Source of the DNA: Boletus sp. NGJ
Lineage: Eukaryota > Basidiomycota > Agaricomycetes > Boletales > Boletaceae
Length of the DNA stretch: 64,000 nt
Reading direction: 5' to 3'
Assembly: GCA_019096195.1 (NCBI GenBank)
Contig: JAGTXK010000026.1
Location: forward strand, 1 to 64,000
Part shown: piece after piece, positions 21,340 to 38,096 of the stretch
How the letters are laid out: every line of letters begins with the position of its first letter
Position numbering within the stretch: position 1 is the first letter of the stretch
Made by a program: the position numbers and the translations under genes
Notes under the pieces: generated by a model
What the model was told of the DNA's origin: nothing
Database searches by the model: none
What the model saw: only the letters and a program-made list of their open reading frames with translations

Positions 21340-23110
21340 ATGTCTACTGGATATGCCCCGCCTACGATCCCGTCGGTCGAGGTTGGGACTCCCCCTAGGG
21401 AATGGTCGGAATCTGTACTCGCGTCTGATCCCACAAAGGATTCGGACACTCCCGCTACGTTCTCAGAGACTCCGGGGAACGCAGACGAAAAGTCACGAGA
21501 GGAATCTCAGGTTCTGAAGGAGCTCGAGAAACGTCAAGCCCAGCCACGCGAAGAGTCAGAACAGACGAGGGACCATCCATCCATTGGTGCAGCAGTTGTG
21601 CAGCCCGCCAAACAATACGTGCCTCAGCAGGTAGAGGAAACAATTGAATATGCTACTCAGGCGGCCGCTGCCGCAGTTTCTTACCTTCCCATCCCCCAGG
21701 GCATCAAGGATACTGTAGCCTCGTATTTGTGTAAGTTACCGCCTTGTGAGGTCCATGCGAGCTGACAGCGGTCAGCTTCCGAGAAGAAAAAGGAGGAACC
21801 ACATGTTTCGTTGCCTAGCACTGAATTAAAAGGTGCTCAACCTTCAGAACGCACGGGCGGTGTTGGTGCACTTCCGGGCAATCTCTCCGAGTCAAGCGTC
21901 GCTCTTTTACCAGATGAGCGTCAAGAGAGAGCCCAGGAACGTCGGCCCGCTTCGCCTCGACAGAGAAGAGGCACGATGAAACCGCCCGCAGCAGGTGGGG
22001 AGGTACGTTATTGAATAAGTTGTTCGCATTGCTTTCGTAGGCTATGTACACGGCGGCTGTCTCACGCTAAGCATTACTCTATGCTTGGCTTTCCTACAAG
22101 AGCGAATCTTGGGATGGGACAGCCGGTCTTTTCTGGCTTTCATGAAATATCCTCTGGTGCACCCCGTGGGCGTTTTACGATCAGTACGCGCTTCTGTCTT
22201 GCCTCGAGTGGGTTGAGCCAGGTCCTTGGTGTTGGAAAGATGTGTAGATCTTTCTCGTCTTGGCATTCTTCTACCATTCATCCTTCGGGTGCCCGAATTT
22301 TTTATGCTTGTTTTCTCTTTGGTTGGCTCCCATCCGTGATCAGAATTACTGATTCCCCGCACTGAACACAGCACCGAGAGTCCCGGAAGGAAGAAGAAGC
22401 GAAAATACCTCGAGACCCTGCCCTCTCCAAGGACCCGGTTACTTACCAGCTGCCAGATGTCCCCCCCAAGAGTACGGAAGCGAGGGCGGCAGAAACCATC
22501 GAAAGCAACATAGGGGCTAGATATGGCCCTGAAGATGAGTCGCAGAAGGAGGCGACCGAGACAAAGAGCCAGGAACCCCTAAGCAAACAAGAGAAGACGG
22601 CTGCCGTTTCTGATATCGGCGCGGTGAGATCCGACCCTGGTGTTGCAGAACCGAGTGACAAAAGTTCGTCGAATCCTTTGAACTATGATGTCATAACTGA
22701 GTAAACTGTCAATGGGGACAGTGGAAGACATTGAAGGATCTAGTCTTGCCCCGGAGAAACATAGTCAGGGAAAGGATCTGTCGCAAGATGTCCAAGGGGG
22801 AGAGAGCAAAGAGGGACCAACCACACCTGCTAGGAAGGTTGAAGGGGGTTACGGTGGTGAATATCATCCTGCGCAATTGCACCCTCCACCCCCGGGGGCT
22901 AGCGTTGCTGAGTATCAATCCTCGCTCGGCGCTCAGCAGCAAGGGCAAGACTTATCAACTACGAACACCGGTAAACCGGCACCCGTGGGTGCTGAGAAGC
23001 CTGGATTCATAACGCTGGTCAAAGGGGAAATGAAGATTCTTGCAGGGAAGATGAGCGGAGACGAGCATAAAGTTGAAGAGGGAAAAAAGCTTGTCCATGG
23101 AGAAGCGTGA
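21340..23110 (+). CDS. Charged disordered protein with CsbD-like C-terminus (hypothetical)
   Basis: Four exons (21340-21730, 21776-22002, 22372-22654, 22722-23110) join in frame to 429 residues. The start is MSTGYAPPTIPSVE; an upstream in-frame ATG at 21217 exists but its leader looks non-coding. The body is rich in Glu, Lys, Pro, Ser and Gln and holds GVGALPGNLSESSVALLPDE, a motif I associate with basidiomycete stress-type proteins. The tail GFITLVKGEMKILAGKMSGD followed by EHKVEEGKKL resembles the CsbD/general-stress fold. Alanine-rich EYATQAAAAAVSYLPIPQGI may form a helix. The second intron (369 bp) is about six times longer than its neighbours. Function unknown; a role in stress protection is inference. 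Confidence 0.55.
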
Positions 23111-23943
23111 GATTCGGAGCCTCAGTGTCCTCGGAGTGTAATGCAAAGGTCCGCTACAAATCGTCCATGTGCCAATGTTGTATAGTACGAAGACCTGGCG
23201 TTGTATTACTGTAGTTGTGTGTCATTCCAGCCGCTTCCATGTTTACTTGCCTCTTTTCAAGCCCTTGGGTATAGCCTCGACCAGGTGTCATGAGGATATG
23301 GGGACAAAAACAATCGAAAGTGAGGCGAAGTAGATTGAGGTACTACCTTACGAATGCAGGGTAGGGTCCGTAGAACCAGAAAAAACATGCTGCTGTCCGG
23401 ACATGAACACGCTTGGCGAGGATCAGGTGTTCATAGCAAGACAACTCCCGTGCCCCGGGTCTCGAACCCGCCGGCAGAAACATGGACAACTTTCGAAAAT
23501 GGTTGAAAACACTGATGACGGTCAACGAACCATTGCAGAGAAGAAACTCTTGCGCAGAGAAAGTCACTGACAGGTGTGAATGGAGACATGAAAGACAGGT
23601 GCCGTCGAAGAAAGCGCACGCCACGACGAGTGAGAAGGGACAGCACACGCACCCGGACATGTGAGGGTGTCTTTAAGGTGGGTGCGTCTCGAAAATCGAG
23701 CGCTGGTTTGATTCACGTTTTGATTGTTGAGATCGCTCGACTCGCAAAGTGTCGCGACGCGGCTCTCTGAGCACCACCACTCGAGTGCCCGCGCCGTCCG
23801 GGTCCTGATGTCTTGTGCGGTGACATATGAAGAGACGTGAGATTCGGCGCGCGTCCTGCTGTAGTTTTCGAGTTAGGTAAAAAAGAAAAATCACAAGGCT
23901 GTCAGCCTCGCGCGAACGTTGTCGCCACGTTGTGTGGGGAAAT
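23111..23943. other. Intergenic, nothing recognised
   Basis: Contains a GGGTCTCGAACCCG near 23457 that resembles a tRNA T-arm, but no tRNA body fits around it. No gene seen. Confidence 0.35.
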
Positions 23944-24179
23944 ATGGCTGCGGATGAGTCGACACGCTCAACCGAAGAGTTGGTGTCGCACATTCTAGAG
24001 CTGTATGATACGGCAAAAACGGAACTTACAGCCTTCAAGGCTAATTTTCGTGGGTGTGGCGTTTCGGAAGCAATTTTAACCACACCAGGTACTTACACCT
24101 ATTTTGCTTCCACGCTGACATGCATGACATGAGAGAGACTTGAAAAATGGTCGCAAGACCTGTCTTCAAAGTACACAGG
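23944..24179 (+). CDS. Possible start of a small or truncated gene (hypothetical)
   Basis: From ATG 23944 a frame reads MAADESTRSTEELVSHILEL then YDTAKTELTAFKANFRGCGV. It splices plausibly at 24088 (GTACTT donor) to about 24133 (ERLEKWSQDLSSKYT), followed by a textbook GTAAGT donor at about 24180. I cannot find a convincing continuation, so this may be a 5' remnant. A frame at 25281-25571 (YHPDTLFTQDTFREHVLSC) could be a distant exon of the same gene, but that is a guess. Confidence 0.25.
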
Positions 24180-27100
24180 TAAGTAAGCGACAGCTTTGAA
24201 CAGATATTGATATACGCTTTGCCGAGTCGTTGCCGAAGCGGAGTCGAAACGAGTTTAGCTCAGTGCATTATCTCACATGAGTGGGAGATCAAATTTCAAG
24301 TCCAGCTGGGTGAAGGCTCAGCTGCTCGCTAAAGGACGTCCAAGATGTACCAATAAGCTCACCATCTCGTTGGAGCTGCGGCTGGCATACCCGACATCAG
24401 ACCCGACAAGATCATGGACAGGAAAAGCCCATTGATATCTCACGCATTCAATCACGCAGAGAGTCGGCTTAACATTTCATGTTCAATCTCTTTGCTAATG
24501 GAAGCATCGGCGCGGCTGCGCCTCATTCAGAATTCTGATACAATTGGCATACATTTCTTGTTTGTTGGCAGTGTCATCGACTCACATGTCGCGCTTGCGC
24601 AAGACACTCACACGGCGCCCTTTTTGCACCACCTGTGTGGTTGTAGCACGTGCGTATAATGCCAACTTTCCAACCTGAACCTTGACACTCGTGTGTTTCC
24701 CCCCACTTTATCTCTAACTCGTGGACGTCGCTTACTCCCTAAATCACCAGACGAGTGTCCCGCCATGGCTGTTGGAAATTATCCTGAACTGAACGTCTCG
24801 TAAACTTTACCCCAGCCAGGGATTACTAATTAGAGTCAGTTCGGCACATGGCGACAACTTTGAGCTTGTTTCTCTGGCCCCCGCCATGGTTCAATTGTTC
24901 TGGATATAGACGCGAAACATTCATGGAGAGCGAACCGAGGAAAGGAATTTCGAATGATTCGTTGACGCGCGCCAAGCCACCTGTGCTCGAGACGGCACTG
25001 GCAGACAACAGTTTCAGGATCCTTCCGAGGATCAAATTGATTCCTTGCTTCCACCATTGACAATAGCCGAAACAGGGGTGTCATCTCCCGTGGGAGTGGA
25101 TGGTTTTCCGGTTCATATATGCATCACCAATGACACTGTCTGGATTGCCATCCGCGCAGCTCGTGATGAGCATCAGTCCTGACAGATTTTCGACTTCTTG
25201 GGCGCTGTTGCATGATGGCGAACTTACCAGAGTCTCTTTTGAATTTCTATGGACTCGCAGCACGACGCTGATCTGATGTTGTGGCCTCGGTACGTACACA
25301 TCGTTTAGAGCGAGCTCTGAGATATGCTCTTTCCTTTTCTCAGAATGACTTGCCCGATACCATAGAACGACGATATCACCCAGACACTTTATTCACACAA
25401 GACACATTTCGGGAGCATGTGTTATCTTGCGATGGCATGATTCGGACCAAGAGGTTGAGTTGCATGTGGTATGCAATTTTTAAACTTGGCACGCTGCGTG
25501 AACGCATTAGAGGCAGTGGTGATGAGAGAGGTAGACAGGAATGGTATCGCTGCGTGCGCTTTCTTTGGTGAGCGAGACTAATAGTGTCCTGACCGGGTTC
25601 ACGGCACACGTACTGTCGTCTTCCTCTTTCACTTGTCAATATCAGTAGGATTCAGAGGAACGGCAAGGGCCAAAAATATGAGTATGAACTAGTTCTCCGT
25701 GATTCGGATCTAATGCTCACTCCGGAGACCATTCGGCGTTCCGTCGAGGACGGCTAACTAAGACGTCATCCACCGTGAGGTTTTCCGCAACCAAACCGAT
25801 CACCAACCAGTGACCTTGTGCTGACAGACTGTAGTCGAAAGGAGGACGTCAATATACTGAGAATAGCCACTGGCACGTCGATGGTCAGCCTTTGCATTTG
25901 TTCTCCGCAATGAGGCTGCGGTAAAGCACACCCTCCGAACATCGTCCAACTGTCAAACATTTTCGTCAAGACCCTTATGGGCAGCATCAGCGATCAGATA
26001 AGTCGGCATCCCAACGATGTGACTGGTTTCGCGAATGGGCCTGCCATTCGCCCTTCAATTTTGATTTTGCAAAACTGCAGGGTGAGGCAGCGGCGGCCAT
26101 GGATGAGCCCAGTATCATACCCCCAAGTCGTGAACGCGCCCGCAATGCAGCATTAATAGTGAATCATCGGTTTCCGCCGGCTAGGCTCTAGCATCTGATT
26201 CAATTTGATCTTCCAGAGTCTACAAACTCTGTTTGACATATCCAGTGCTCGTGTGCTAGTTTCCCCCCCGAAAAACGGCATTCCGTGCCCGTAACGGAAA
26301 TGAAAACGGTCTGCTTGAGATCAACGGCCACGGGGAATACCGAAAGGGATGATCTTTATGTCAGTCTAAAAATGACCATCGAACACTGCCTGGACTCTAC
26401 CGGACGGGAGCGTTCCGTCCCCACTGACTACTGTGCCGTGTCATAGCAGTGCTCGCCCGGTTATTCATCGTGGGATCTCGACGCAAAGCTTTTTCCCTCC
26501 ATGCCTAATCCCGCAATACCAGAGTCGCTGCACCTGTAGGCATTAAGGTCCTCGGTTATGGAGATATGGAAGGATGGTCAAGGACCGATGTGCCTCCCAC
26601 CCGGCTGAATCGTGGCATCGCAAACAACAAAAAAAAAAGGATGAAACAGCCTCGGACGACCTTGGGCTCCACTGGCATATCATTTCCCCCGTTTTACCAC
26701 TGGCTTCCGTAAGCTCTGTACAGTCCTGTAAGGATGGGGGTTAGTTTGCTCATCCAGGTCATGGCTAGCCTTTTTGCCTCGGTGGGACTCCGAGTCATCG
26801 CCTGCGGCTAACTCGCGCCGAGCGACTTGGGACTACACGTAAAACTACGGCGAGCGCTGATGTCCATAAAAGGAAATGTAACGAATGTAGTCAATGTAAG
26901 AGGATACAAATCTACGTTGGGTTCATCGTTAAAACAAGTATGCCAAGAACAGCGGGACGACCGTGCCCCGTTCGGAATACGGATTTAAAACTCGGAAACA
27001 CTGTAGCATATCGGCACGATGTTTTAGGCCATGAGGTCACCCGAGAATGTGGGAACTTGAACTGCCTGTCTTTGTGTATGCCGTCTTTGTTTTTCGTGTC

Positions 27101-27921
27101 CTCGAAAATACATGTTCTAGCTTGGCATGCTTGAGCATACTCTTGCTTGTCTCGTCGTCGCCTTCGCCGACGTGCCAAAGTATGCCGAGTCCGAACAGAG
27201 CATCGTCGATCGTCCTCAGGCTGCTCTTCTTTTCTTTTCTTTTTTTTTCAAAAAAAGTGTAAATAGCTACGATGGGGGCGTGCGTGGAAGCGTGGAATTG
27301 GGAGTGATCGTACCCCCGTAGACGAGTTGACGCGGCCGCGGGGACGAAGGGGAAAGAAAATAATATCGGCCGCCGAGTCAACGTTACAACTTACTGGTGG
27401 TGTGTCACTGTGTCCATGGTCTCGTTCGACTGCGGAGTAGAGCCCAAGTCGATCCATGGGACGGTATACATTCCCTTGCGCTGGGTAGAGTACTCCGCTG
27501 TCGATCGAATACCCATTGTGGCGTGGTGCAGTCTCCCACAGTCAGAGCAACTTGAAGGCATCGCATCACAGTCAACTTCAAGTTCCTCCAGTGTGAATTT
27601 AACGCGCCTTGGCAACACGTACCCGTTATGCAGGGATCCTGGCAGCACCCTGACACTGAGTCAGAGACGTTTGAAGCTTTTGTAAATTTCCAAGAACGTG
27701 GACACCCACACAAAAAGTTCTACGTAGTACGCCTGAAAGGATATCTGTGTGTGATCCCCGCGTTTCAGAATATGGCTCGCGGCAAAACAATTATACCGTA
27801 AGATTACTTCTATACACGATATACTGGGCGATGGCGCAGGGAAGCGACACATCGAACACGATCCGACAACGGGTTGTCGAGCAAGCGGAAGGGAGATGCC
27901 ATAAATATAAAGCTATTTCCG
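24180..27921. other. 3.7-kb gene-poor region
   Basis: Only short scattered frames are present, none with a domain I recognise. 24245-24330 carries a tRNA-like string (TTTAGCTCAGTGCA then TTTCAAGTCC) without proper stems. Composition is CpG-normal, so this is not the methylated-repeat style seen at 1-6.9 kb. I see no transposon ends. Confidence 0.45.
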
Positions 27922-29124
27922 TCATAGCACCACGCGGAAGCTGCTCAAGACTCGCCTGTCTTCGGCGGACAGCGGACTATAGTTGTTTGGAGAAGGGTGA
28001 TTTAGGCGAACAGGGTGAGATACATGGGAGGTTGGAGGCAGATCGGGATGTGCGTGTGGACTTGTAAGGGCAGCTATACTCGGCAAAGATGTGTCATGAG
28101 GATGGGGCCGTACCGTGGTAGACTGTGGTGAGTAAGAATGCCGATGCATCGGGGATAAGGGACTGGATGGGGAGGGCGAGACAGAAGATGTCGGCCTAGA
28201 CGGGACTTCGTGAGACATTCGATGTTGCGAATAGTGAGCCAAATTCAGTTGGGAAGGAAATTCGGATTCAGTAAAACTTTCCCTTGAGTCTGTCGCAGTA
28301 TAGCGATCATTGCGCACTCCATTTGCTTTACTGGACACGAAGATGCCCTCCGGCACTCGCAAGTTGCGGAGATAGTCATAGTTTTCGATAACAGGGAGTC
28401 GCAGGTAGTCATCTCCCTGGGGGGAAAAAGAAAAAGCAGATGAGATACCATTTCACGGACAATTCAACATAAAGCTTACCGTGAAGTAAGCCACCACATG
28501 CCATTTACACGGATGGCTTGATCCAGGAAGATGTACAAGTGCTGAGTATGTCTGCTTCGTGAGGCCATTTGGACGGTTCGGACGATCCTTTCGCCTGTTG
28601 ATAGGAGGTGCAACTGCAAGTGGATCAGTCGCTCGTCGGGCTCTGGACCCCGCCAGTAAGTATAGTCTCGGACGTTGGCTCACAAAGACAGGTACCTGAG
28701 AGCTGCCTTTGCATCTTTTTCTTCTTGAGTGGTCTCCATTTTTTCTTCGTAAAACAGATAGTTACCACGCATCCGACTTTGCGACCTGGTGACCACTCTA
28801 CCTAAGAATTCGATCAAGAGAAAGTAGGATGAAGAGATACTGACCATCTTCTCCCGTCAGTCCAGCGCAACAGACCACCGTCATTCTCTGCTTCCTCCCA
28901 GACAAAGATGTTCCCTGACACCAGTTGTTCGCGTTCGCTGGCGGTCAGCCGACGTCTAATCAGCGGAAGTATGTTGAGCCTAACAGCTTCCAAGACGATA
29001 TGAGCATCTCTTGCATCGCGAACGTCTGGCACAAGAAATGAGAGAGGTCCGTTCATACATGTAGTGCCTACATACGAAGAGCAGGATGAGTTGGTGGTCC
29101 GGTTTGAATGGCGGTCGAGGGCAT
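27922..29124 (-). CDS. Gti1/Pac2-family (WOPR) transcription regulator
   Basis: A nuclear DNA-binding regulator. Five exons: 29124-29076 (MPSTAIQTGPPTHPAL), 29025-28845, 28785 to about 28700, about 28630-28489, and the rest to the TGA at 27922-27924. The WOPR domain is clear in both halves: VRDARDAHIVLEAVRLNILP then SGNIFVWEEAENDGGLLRWTDGRRWSQSRM as WOPRa; KQTYSALVHLPGSSHPCKWHVVAYFT as WOPRb. Residues GDDYLRLPVIENYDYLRNLR continue the second half. A Ser/Pro/His-rich disordered tail follows. Joins such as GATG/GTCGC at 28845/28785 restore the conserved WS.SRMRGN.L.YEE. Relatives (Wor1, Ryp1, Gti1, Pac2) switch morphology, sporulation or virulence. The target genes here are unknown. Confidence 0.88.
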
Positions 29125-32100
29125 ATCGACAACCTAAGGTATGAGATGCGAGATCAAGAGTCTCTTCATTTTAGTCGCGCTTTTAAATGTATCGAAGAGA
29201 GTCGCGGGCGTGGTAGTTCGACATGAACGATCGGGTAATGTGACAAGCAGGGATCAAAATTCCTGGAGAGGCAATGATCAGATCGGTGATCTTCTCAAAG
29301 GGACTGTTTGGCGAGGGAGAAGAGACAAAAAACGGAAACAGGCTATGGCTTACAGTTGCCAGCTTGTTCTTGATTTAGAAGAATGGAACTTGCGAAAAGG
29401 ATAAAAGAAACGCTGACATGAGACAAACCTTGTTTCAATGAACTCTACCCAGGCACCGGTCACAGCTTGTTTCCGACTGGATCTATCAGAGCGCTATATG
29501 TGTCCACGGGAACTCACGTAAATAGCTGAACGAAGATAGAGTGAACCTGAATTCTCACAGTTGTACTGAGCAAAGTTCTCAGGCAAACATTGGTGAAACT
29601 TCGGATGTTTGTTTTTCCCGTATGACGAGGAGACTCCCAGCGGGCTTATTTATGCGCCACCGGCTGAGGAACACTTCAATGGATGCAAAATGTATTGAGC
29701 ACAAGGCTTACGTTGCCTGCTATGTATCCACCGCAACCGCAGCCGCAAGGTCCATCCGTAGATAGTCTCTCAATAGCTAGCTACCACCGCGTTACACTCG
29801 CTCTGTCGATCGCGGAGTCAGGCCACTACCGCGAGTTCTTGAGGTCGAATCTGATTACTGTATTACCCTACAAGACCGACCTTAATTTATACGACTCACC
29901 TTTCAAAGTGCCTCGAGTACATTTATAGTTGGACGACTCGAGACTCAGAAATGATAACATCTCTTTTCTTAGGAAATCATGTCTCCATCTCTCGTCATGT
30001 CAACTTTAAGGCATCATGATCCTGATCTGGCGGAGCCAGGGGTGGTTTTAAATGCTGCCCGTTTCACGATTTCTCGAGCGGTAGTCGGCCTGCTTCGATA
30101 TCGATATCATCTAGCCGGCTTAGGACGATATCACCCAAAATCCTTTATGGCACCTACACGTGCCTTACTAGTCATGATGTTAACGGAGCGTGCAAAGCTG
30201 CGCACCAAGATTGACACCGAGATAGTGCTATTCATGCGGAGATGGCGGCCCCTCATGGAGAGGAAAAGAGTACATCGTCCACGTCAAGGCTCGCGACCAT
30301 GAGTCAATCCCAGCAGCCCCAACAGTGACTCACGTGGTGCGGTGTGAGCTGCGTGTACACCTCTCGATCGCACTACTCACCACCAGTCTTGCCAGACGCA
30401 AACTACTACATTCCAATCAATTGCAAGGACATCGAGAAACACGACCTGCTGGCCAGACGTCTGTCTGCCTCTGCGGCTACGGGCAATTGGGCATAAAAGA
30501 GAGAACACAAATCAGCGGGGAGCATCTCGGTAGTTCGGGAGAGAAATGTGAATAGATTTGAACCCGGCCGAGCAATGAACTCTCTCAACAAGCTTGGCTG
30601 TGAGCTTGAGGCCGGTCCAATTGTACGTGATCAACGTGTCGAGGGTTCGTGCCAAATTGCTTCTTCCGCCCAGACAGGATCATACTATGGCGTGCAAAAG
30701 GTCAGCCCAATCAACTTTCGACTCGAATCCATTTGTTATTGAAAGTATCTCTCCAACCCTATGGTGGGATTACCACCATTTGATCCCCTATCCAGCTTGA
30801 CAGTGATATGAATCCCTCTGCTTTCGCGCAGGTCAGTCGCTTCATTCCCCCCGGTCTCCATGTACATATTGACGCTGGAGGAGGGCGAAGGTTCAGCAGA
30901 CATCATAACATTGCTAAAGTAGCTTGTTATCACCCAATTGAACCACAATTTCCGGTATACATCACCGTATATCGCCATTAGGGAGAATGTAGAACCAGGG
31001 GGTCGTCAGGGGATAACGCTATTTTGCTGACAACCCCGTTGGATCGCGAGAATATGAGACGGTACCCTACGGATGCGGAGGGCGAGCATGCGTTTCAGCA
31101 GTTAGAAGTTGGCAGTTTCTAACCTTCTTTCATACCCGAGCGTGCCTTGCAAAGCCTTCTGCAGGGTAATATTGTGTAATGGCGGCTCCAGGGTGCTGAT
31201 AACTGTTGGCTGACAAGGCATGGAATGAAAGCAGCTATCTCAAATTCACTGCTGCGTACCCCTTAGTATGCACATGGTAGGGTCCGAAGATGATATCGAT
31301 AAATGATGACGTGTGAGATCGTTTTCCTTTCGCGCCATCAATATCGTTAATTAAAAAAAATAGTAAGGCCAGAACTTTACTGGTATGCCCTCTTCAAACG
31401 CATCCAACCAATACGAACCCATGGTACTTCAGAAAGGTACCCGAACGGGATATCGGGTGCATGGCTGGGTGCTTCAGGCGACGAGTCAAAATCTTTTGCG
31501 CCCTCAGAAACCGCCGCAAGAAATCTGCACGTCGAAACGAACATGATTTCGGTCCCTTCCCATCATTCCCTCGGGCATTTCAGACCTCGGCACACATCAA
31601 CGACCACATCACCTTGACAAGGTCCTCCATTGTTGCGTCCGTGTGCAAAACGTCTACACGAACAGATAGAAACATGATTAATCAAAGTGTATAATTATTA
31701 AATTACGCGGAGCACTAATGGGAACCGTTTCACTCACTTTTTACTTTCTCAGCAGATTACTGCTGAAAATGCTACATTGAAAACGGTGTTTCAGTCCGTT
31801 GTCTGTATGTTCCGGTCCAACTGATATCTCGGGTGATATGAAATACACACTAGTAAATATCGGTGTTAGGCGCCAGTACCTCGGTAGACGCAGTAATGTT
31901 ATCAAGTTCTTGCATCGCTTTCATCAACACACGATGAACGAAGGAGAAAGTGAGCGCATTCTCCTTTGTTCATCACGGACAAGACCGGTCGATGGCCAGC
32001 GTCAGTACACTCGTTTTTAAATGATATTAGGAATCTATTCCGTAGTCGCATATATTCTCTTGGGTTCTGTGCTCCAATCAGCTCGTTCGACGCTTTTCAC

Positions 32101-32274
32101 TCATCAAAATCCACGCTGGGCATCACACCTAATCCACATCCAAGTCCAACCTATTCACGGAAACATGAATCGGGGTGAGGACCTACTACTACAAAACACC
32201 GAAAGCCCGCCGCGTGCTAATCAGATAACCTGTCAGACCAACAACACGACGGAAACTTGTCCATCACGCCTCAG
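29125..32274. other. 3.1-kb gene-poor region upstream of the WOPR gene
   Basis: Contains several 60-107-codon frames without recognisable domains, the longest at 29979-30302 (+). WOPR regulators often have long regulatory upstream regions; that this is one is inference only. No repeats or RNA genes seen. Confidence 0.45.
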
Positions 32275-33713
32275 ATGAAGAAAATTCTCGACAGGCCGGG
32301 GTTCATTGGTATTGACACGGGCAGCGAGAGACTGCGCAACATGTTTCAGAGACGTAGGTCTCCTCATTCTTAGCCCTCGTCGTTTACGCTTCTCCACCCC
32401 CTGTCTCTCGCCGCCCCTTTCGAGCATTAACCATTCCCCTTTCCCCCTAGAATTTGCCGAATTCGACCCCAACAAGATTTCTCCGTTTGCGCTCGCGTGC
32501 ATGTGCGGTAAGTACGAGGTAGTCAAGGAGGTTTGTCATTTTTCGCTGCGACGAGACGCTCTGATCCCGCGTTTCCTTGTCTAGGTTGTCGAATCCGGCA
32601 CCGCACCAGATCTGAGCACCACTCAGACGCCCTTCCAGTTCGGATTCGTCACCTTCACCGTCCTCGGCGCACAACGTCTCAGACCCCGTTCACCAGACAA
32701 CATGCCTATGAGGCACATCGATATTCTCAGCTATCTCATTGACGCCGGCGCGCCGCCCGACATCCCTGACATTTCGGGCCACACCGCGCTTCACCACGCC
32801 TGTACGCCACCAGTTGGGCACGCCGAGACCACGAAACTGTTGTTGGAAAAGGGCGCGAATGTGAACGCACAGAACCGGTACGGGGAGGTGCCCATCTTCT
32901 TCCCGTTTCAGGGGGGCGACGTCACGCTTGTCGACCTCCTGATGGAACACGGTGCGGATCTGGACATCCCGGACGGGAACGGTGATTCCCCTCGAAAGAT
33001 GTGCCTGGTATTCGGGGCAGAAGTCACCGCTGCCGTTCAGCGATGGGAGCGGAAACGCAAGGGCGAGGTGGCGCCTTTGGAGGAGAAGCGATGCGAGAAT
33101 TGCAGGGGCAAGGGGAATGGGCTGAGGCAGTGCGGGAGATGTCGTGTCATTCAGTACTGCTCGACTGAGTGCCAGCGTGGGTGATCTTCACGTCGTACGA
33201 CGAGTTTCCTTCACTCAAACGTCTTTTGGCGGATGGCCGGCAGGCGCACACTGGAAGGTGCACAAACCAGCATGTAACCCGTTTTGCGCCCAGACGACCG
33301 TCACGCTCAAACCGAGTTATAGTGGTGGCGGATTCGAGACGGTCTCCAGAGCAGACGTTACGCGCCAGGTGTTCGGTCTTGCAACACCTACCACCCGTCC
33401 ACTCAGACCTAGGCCTTCCAAGAATGCGGAGGCTGAGAACAAGAGCATGGTGATCAAGGTCCAGGTACCTTTCAGCCTCGTCACCAGCAGTCCCGTCAAC
33501 TCTGCTCATGGATCAATTTTCATCTATGATGAGAGGCGGGACTTTGTCTGCACCGTCTCGAGAGCATCCAATCCTGATGCGTATGACGCCGTCACGCAAG
33601 TTGTGCGGTCCCGGGGAGTCGGCGGAGCAAAGGCGTATTTTGCGGCAGAGCTGAAGAATCCGGACGAGTTGGTCGTCAAAATATCTGAGGTGTTGGCCGA
33701 ACAGCCCTTCTGA
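32275..33713 (+). CDS. Ankyrin-repeat protein with MYND zinc finger
   Basis: Four exons (32275-32353, 32451-32530, 32585-33176, 33244-33713) encode 406 residues. The N-terminal half has ankyrin repeats: ISPFALACMCGKYEVVKE, then ILSYLIDAGAPPDIPD, GHTALHHACTPPVGHAETTK with LLLEKGANVNAQNRYGEVPI, and LVDLLMEHGADLDIPDGNGD. A complete MYND finger follows: CENC, CGRC, YC, C and HWKVH-PAC, its last part supplied by exon 4 after the donor at 33177. A conserved but unnamed C-terminal domain of about 140 residues ends the protein. Ankyrin and MYND are protein-binding modules, so this is probably a scaffold or chromatin-linked adaptor. It converges on the SNF2 gene with 158 bp between the stops. Confidence 0.85.
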
Positions 33714-33871
33714 ACTGCGTTTTATGTCATATCCACCTCTGGCCTGGAAGACGTAGAACCAGTCAACATACTTTCGACATGGCAAAGATAGGTAGTATCG
33801 TACTAGGTCACGCTAATTTTAAATTCTGTGTGCTGTAGTAAGGAAAAGCAATAGATTCGGGGGACGCCACA

Positions 33872-37980
<4,109 letters not shown>

Positions 37981-38096
37981 CGTCGTGTGATGCGGTGGAC
38001 ACGCGCTGCGATCTGAACGTGGACTGCTTTAGGGCAGGCTAACACGCGTGCTTAATGGCTGTGTACAATAATGTCGTTTCCGAAGTAGGCTACAAA

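Noticed and set aside
23440-23480. A tRNA T-arm (GGGTCTCGAACCCG)
   Set aside because: No A box, anticodon arm or acceptor stem in the right positions on either strand.
24245-24330. A tRNA gene (TTTAGCTCAGTGCA ... TTTCAAGTCC)
   Set aside because: Acceptor, D and T stems do not pair; at most a decayed tRNA-derived fragment.
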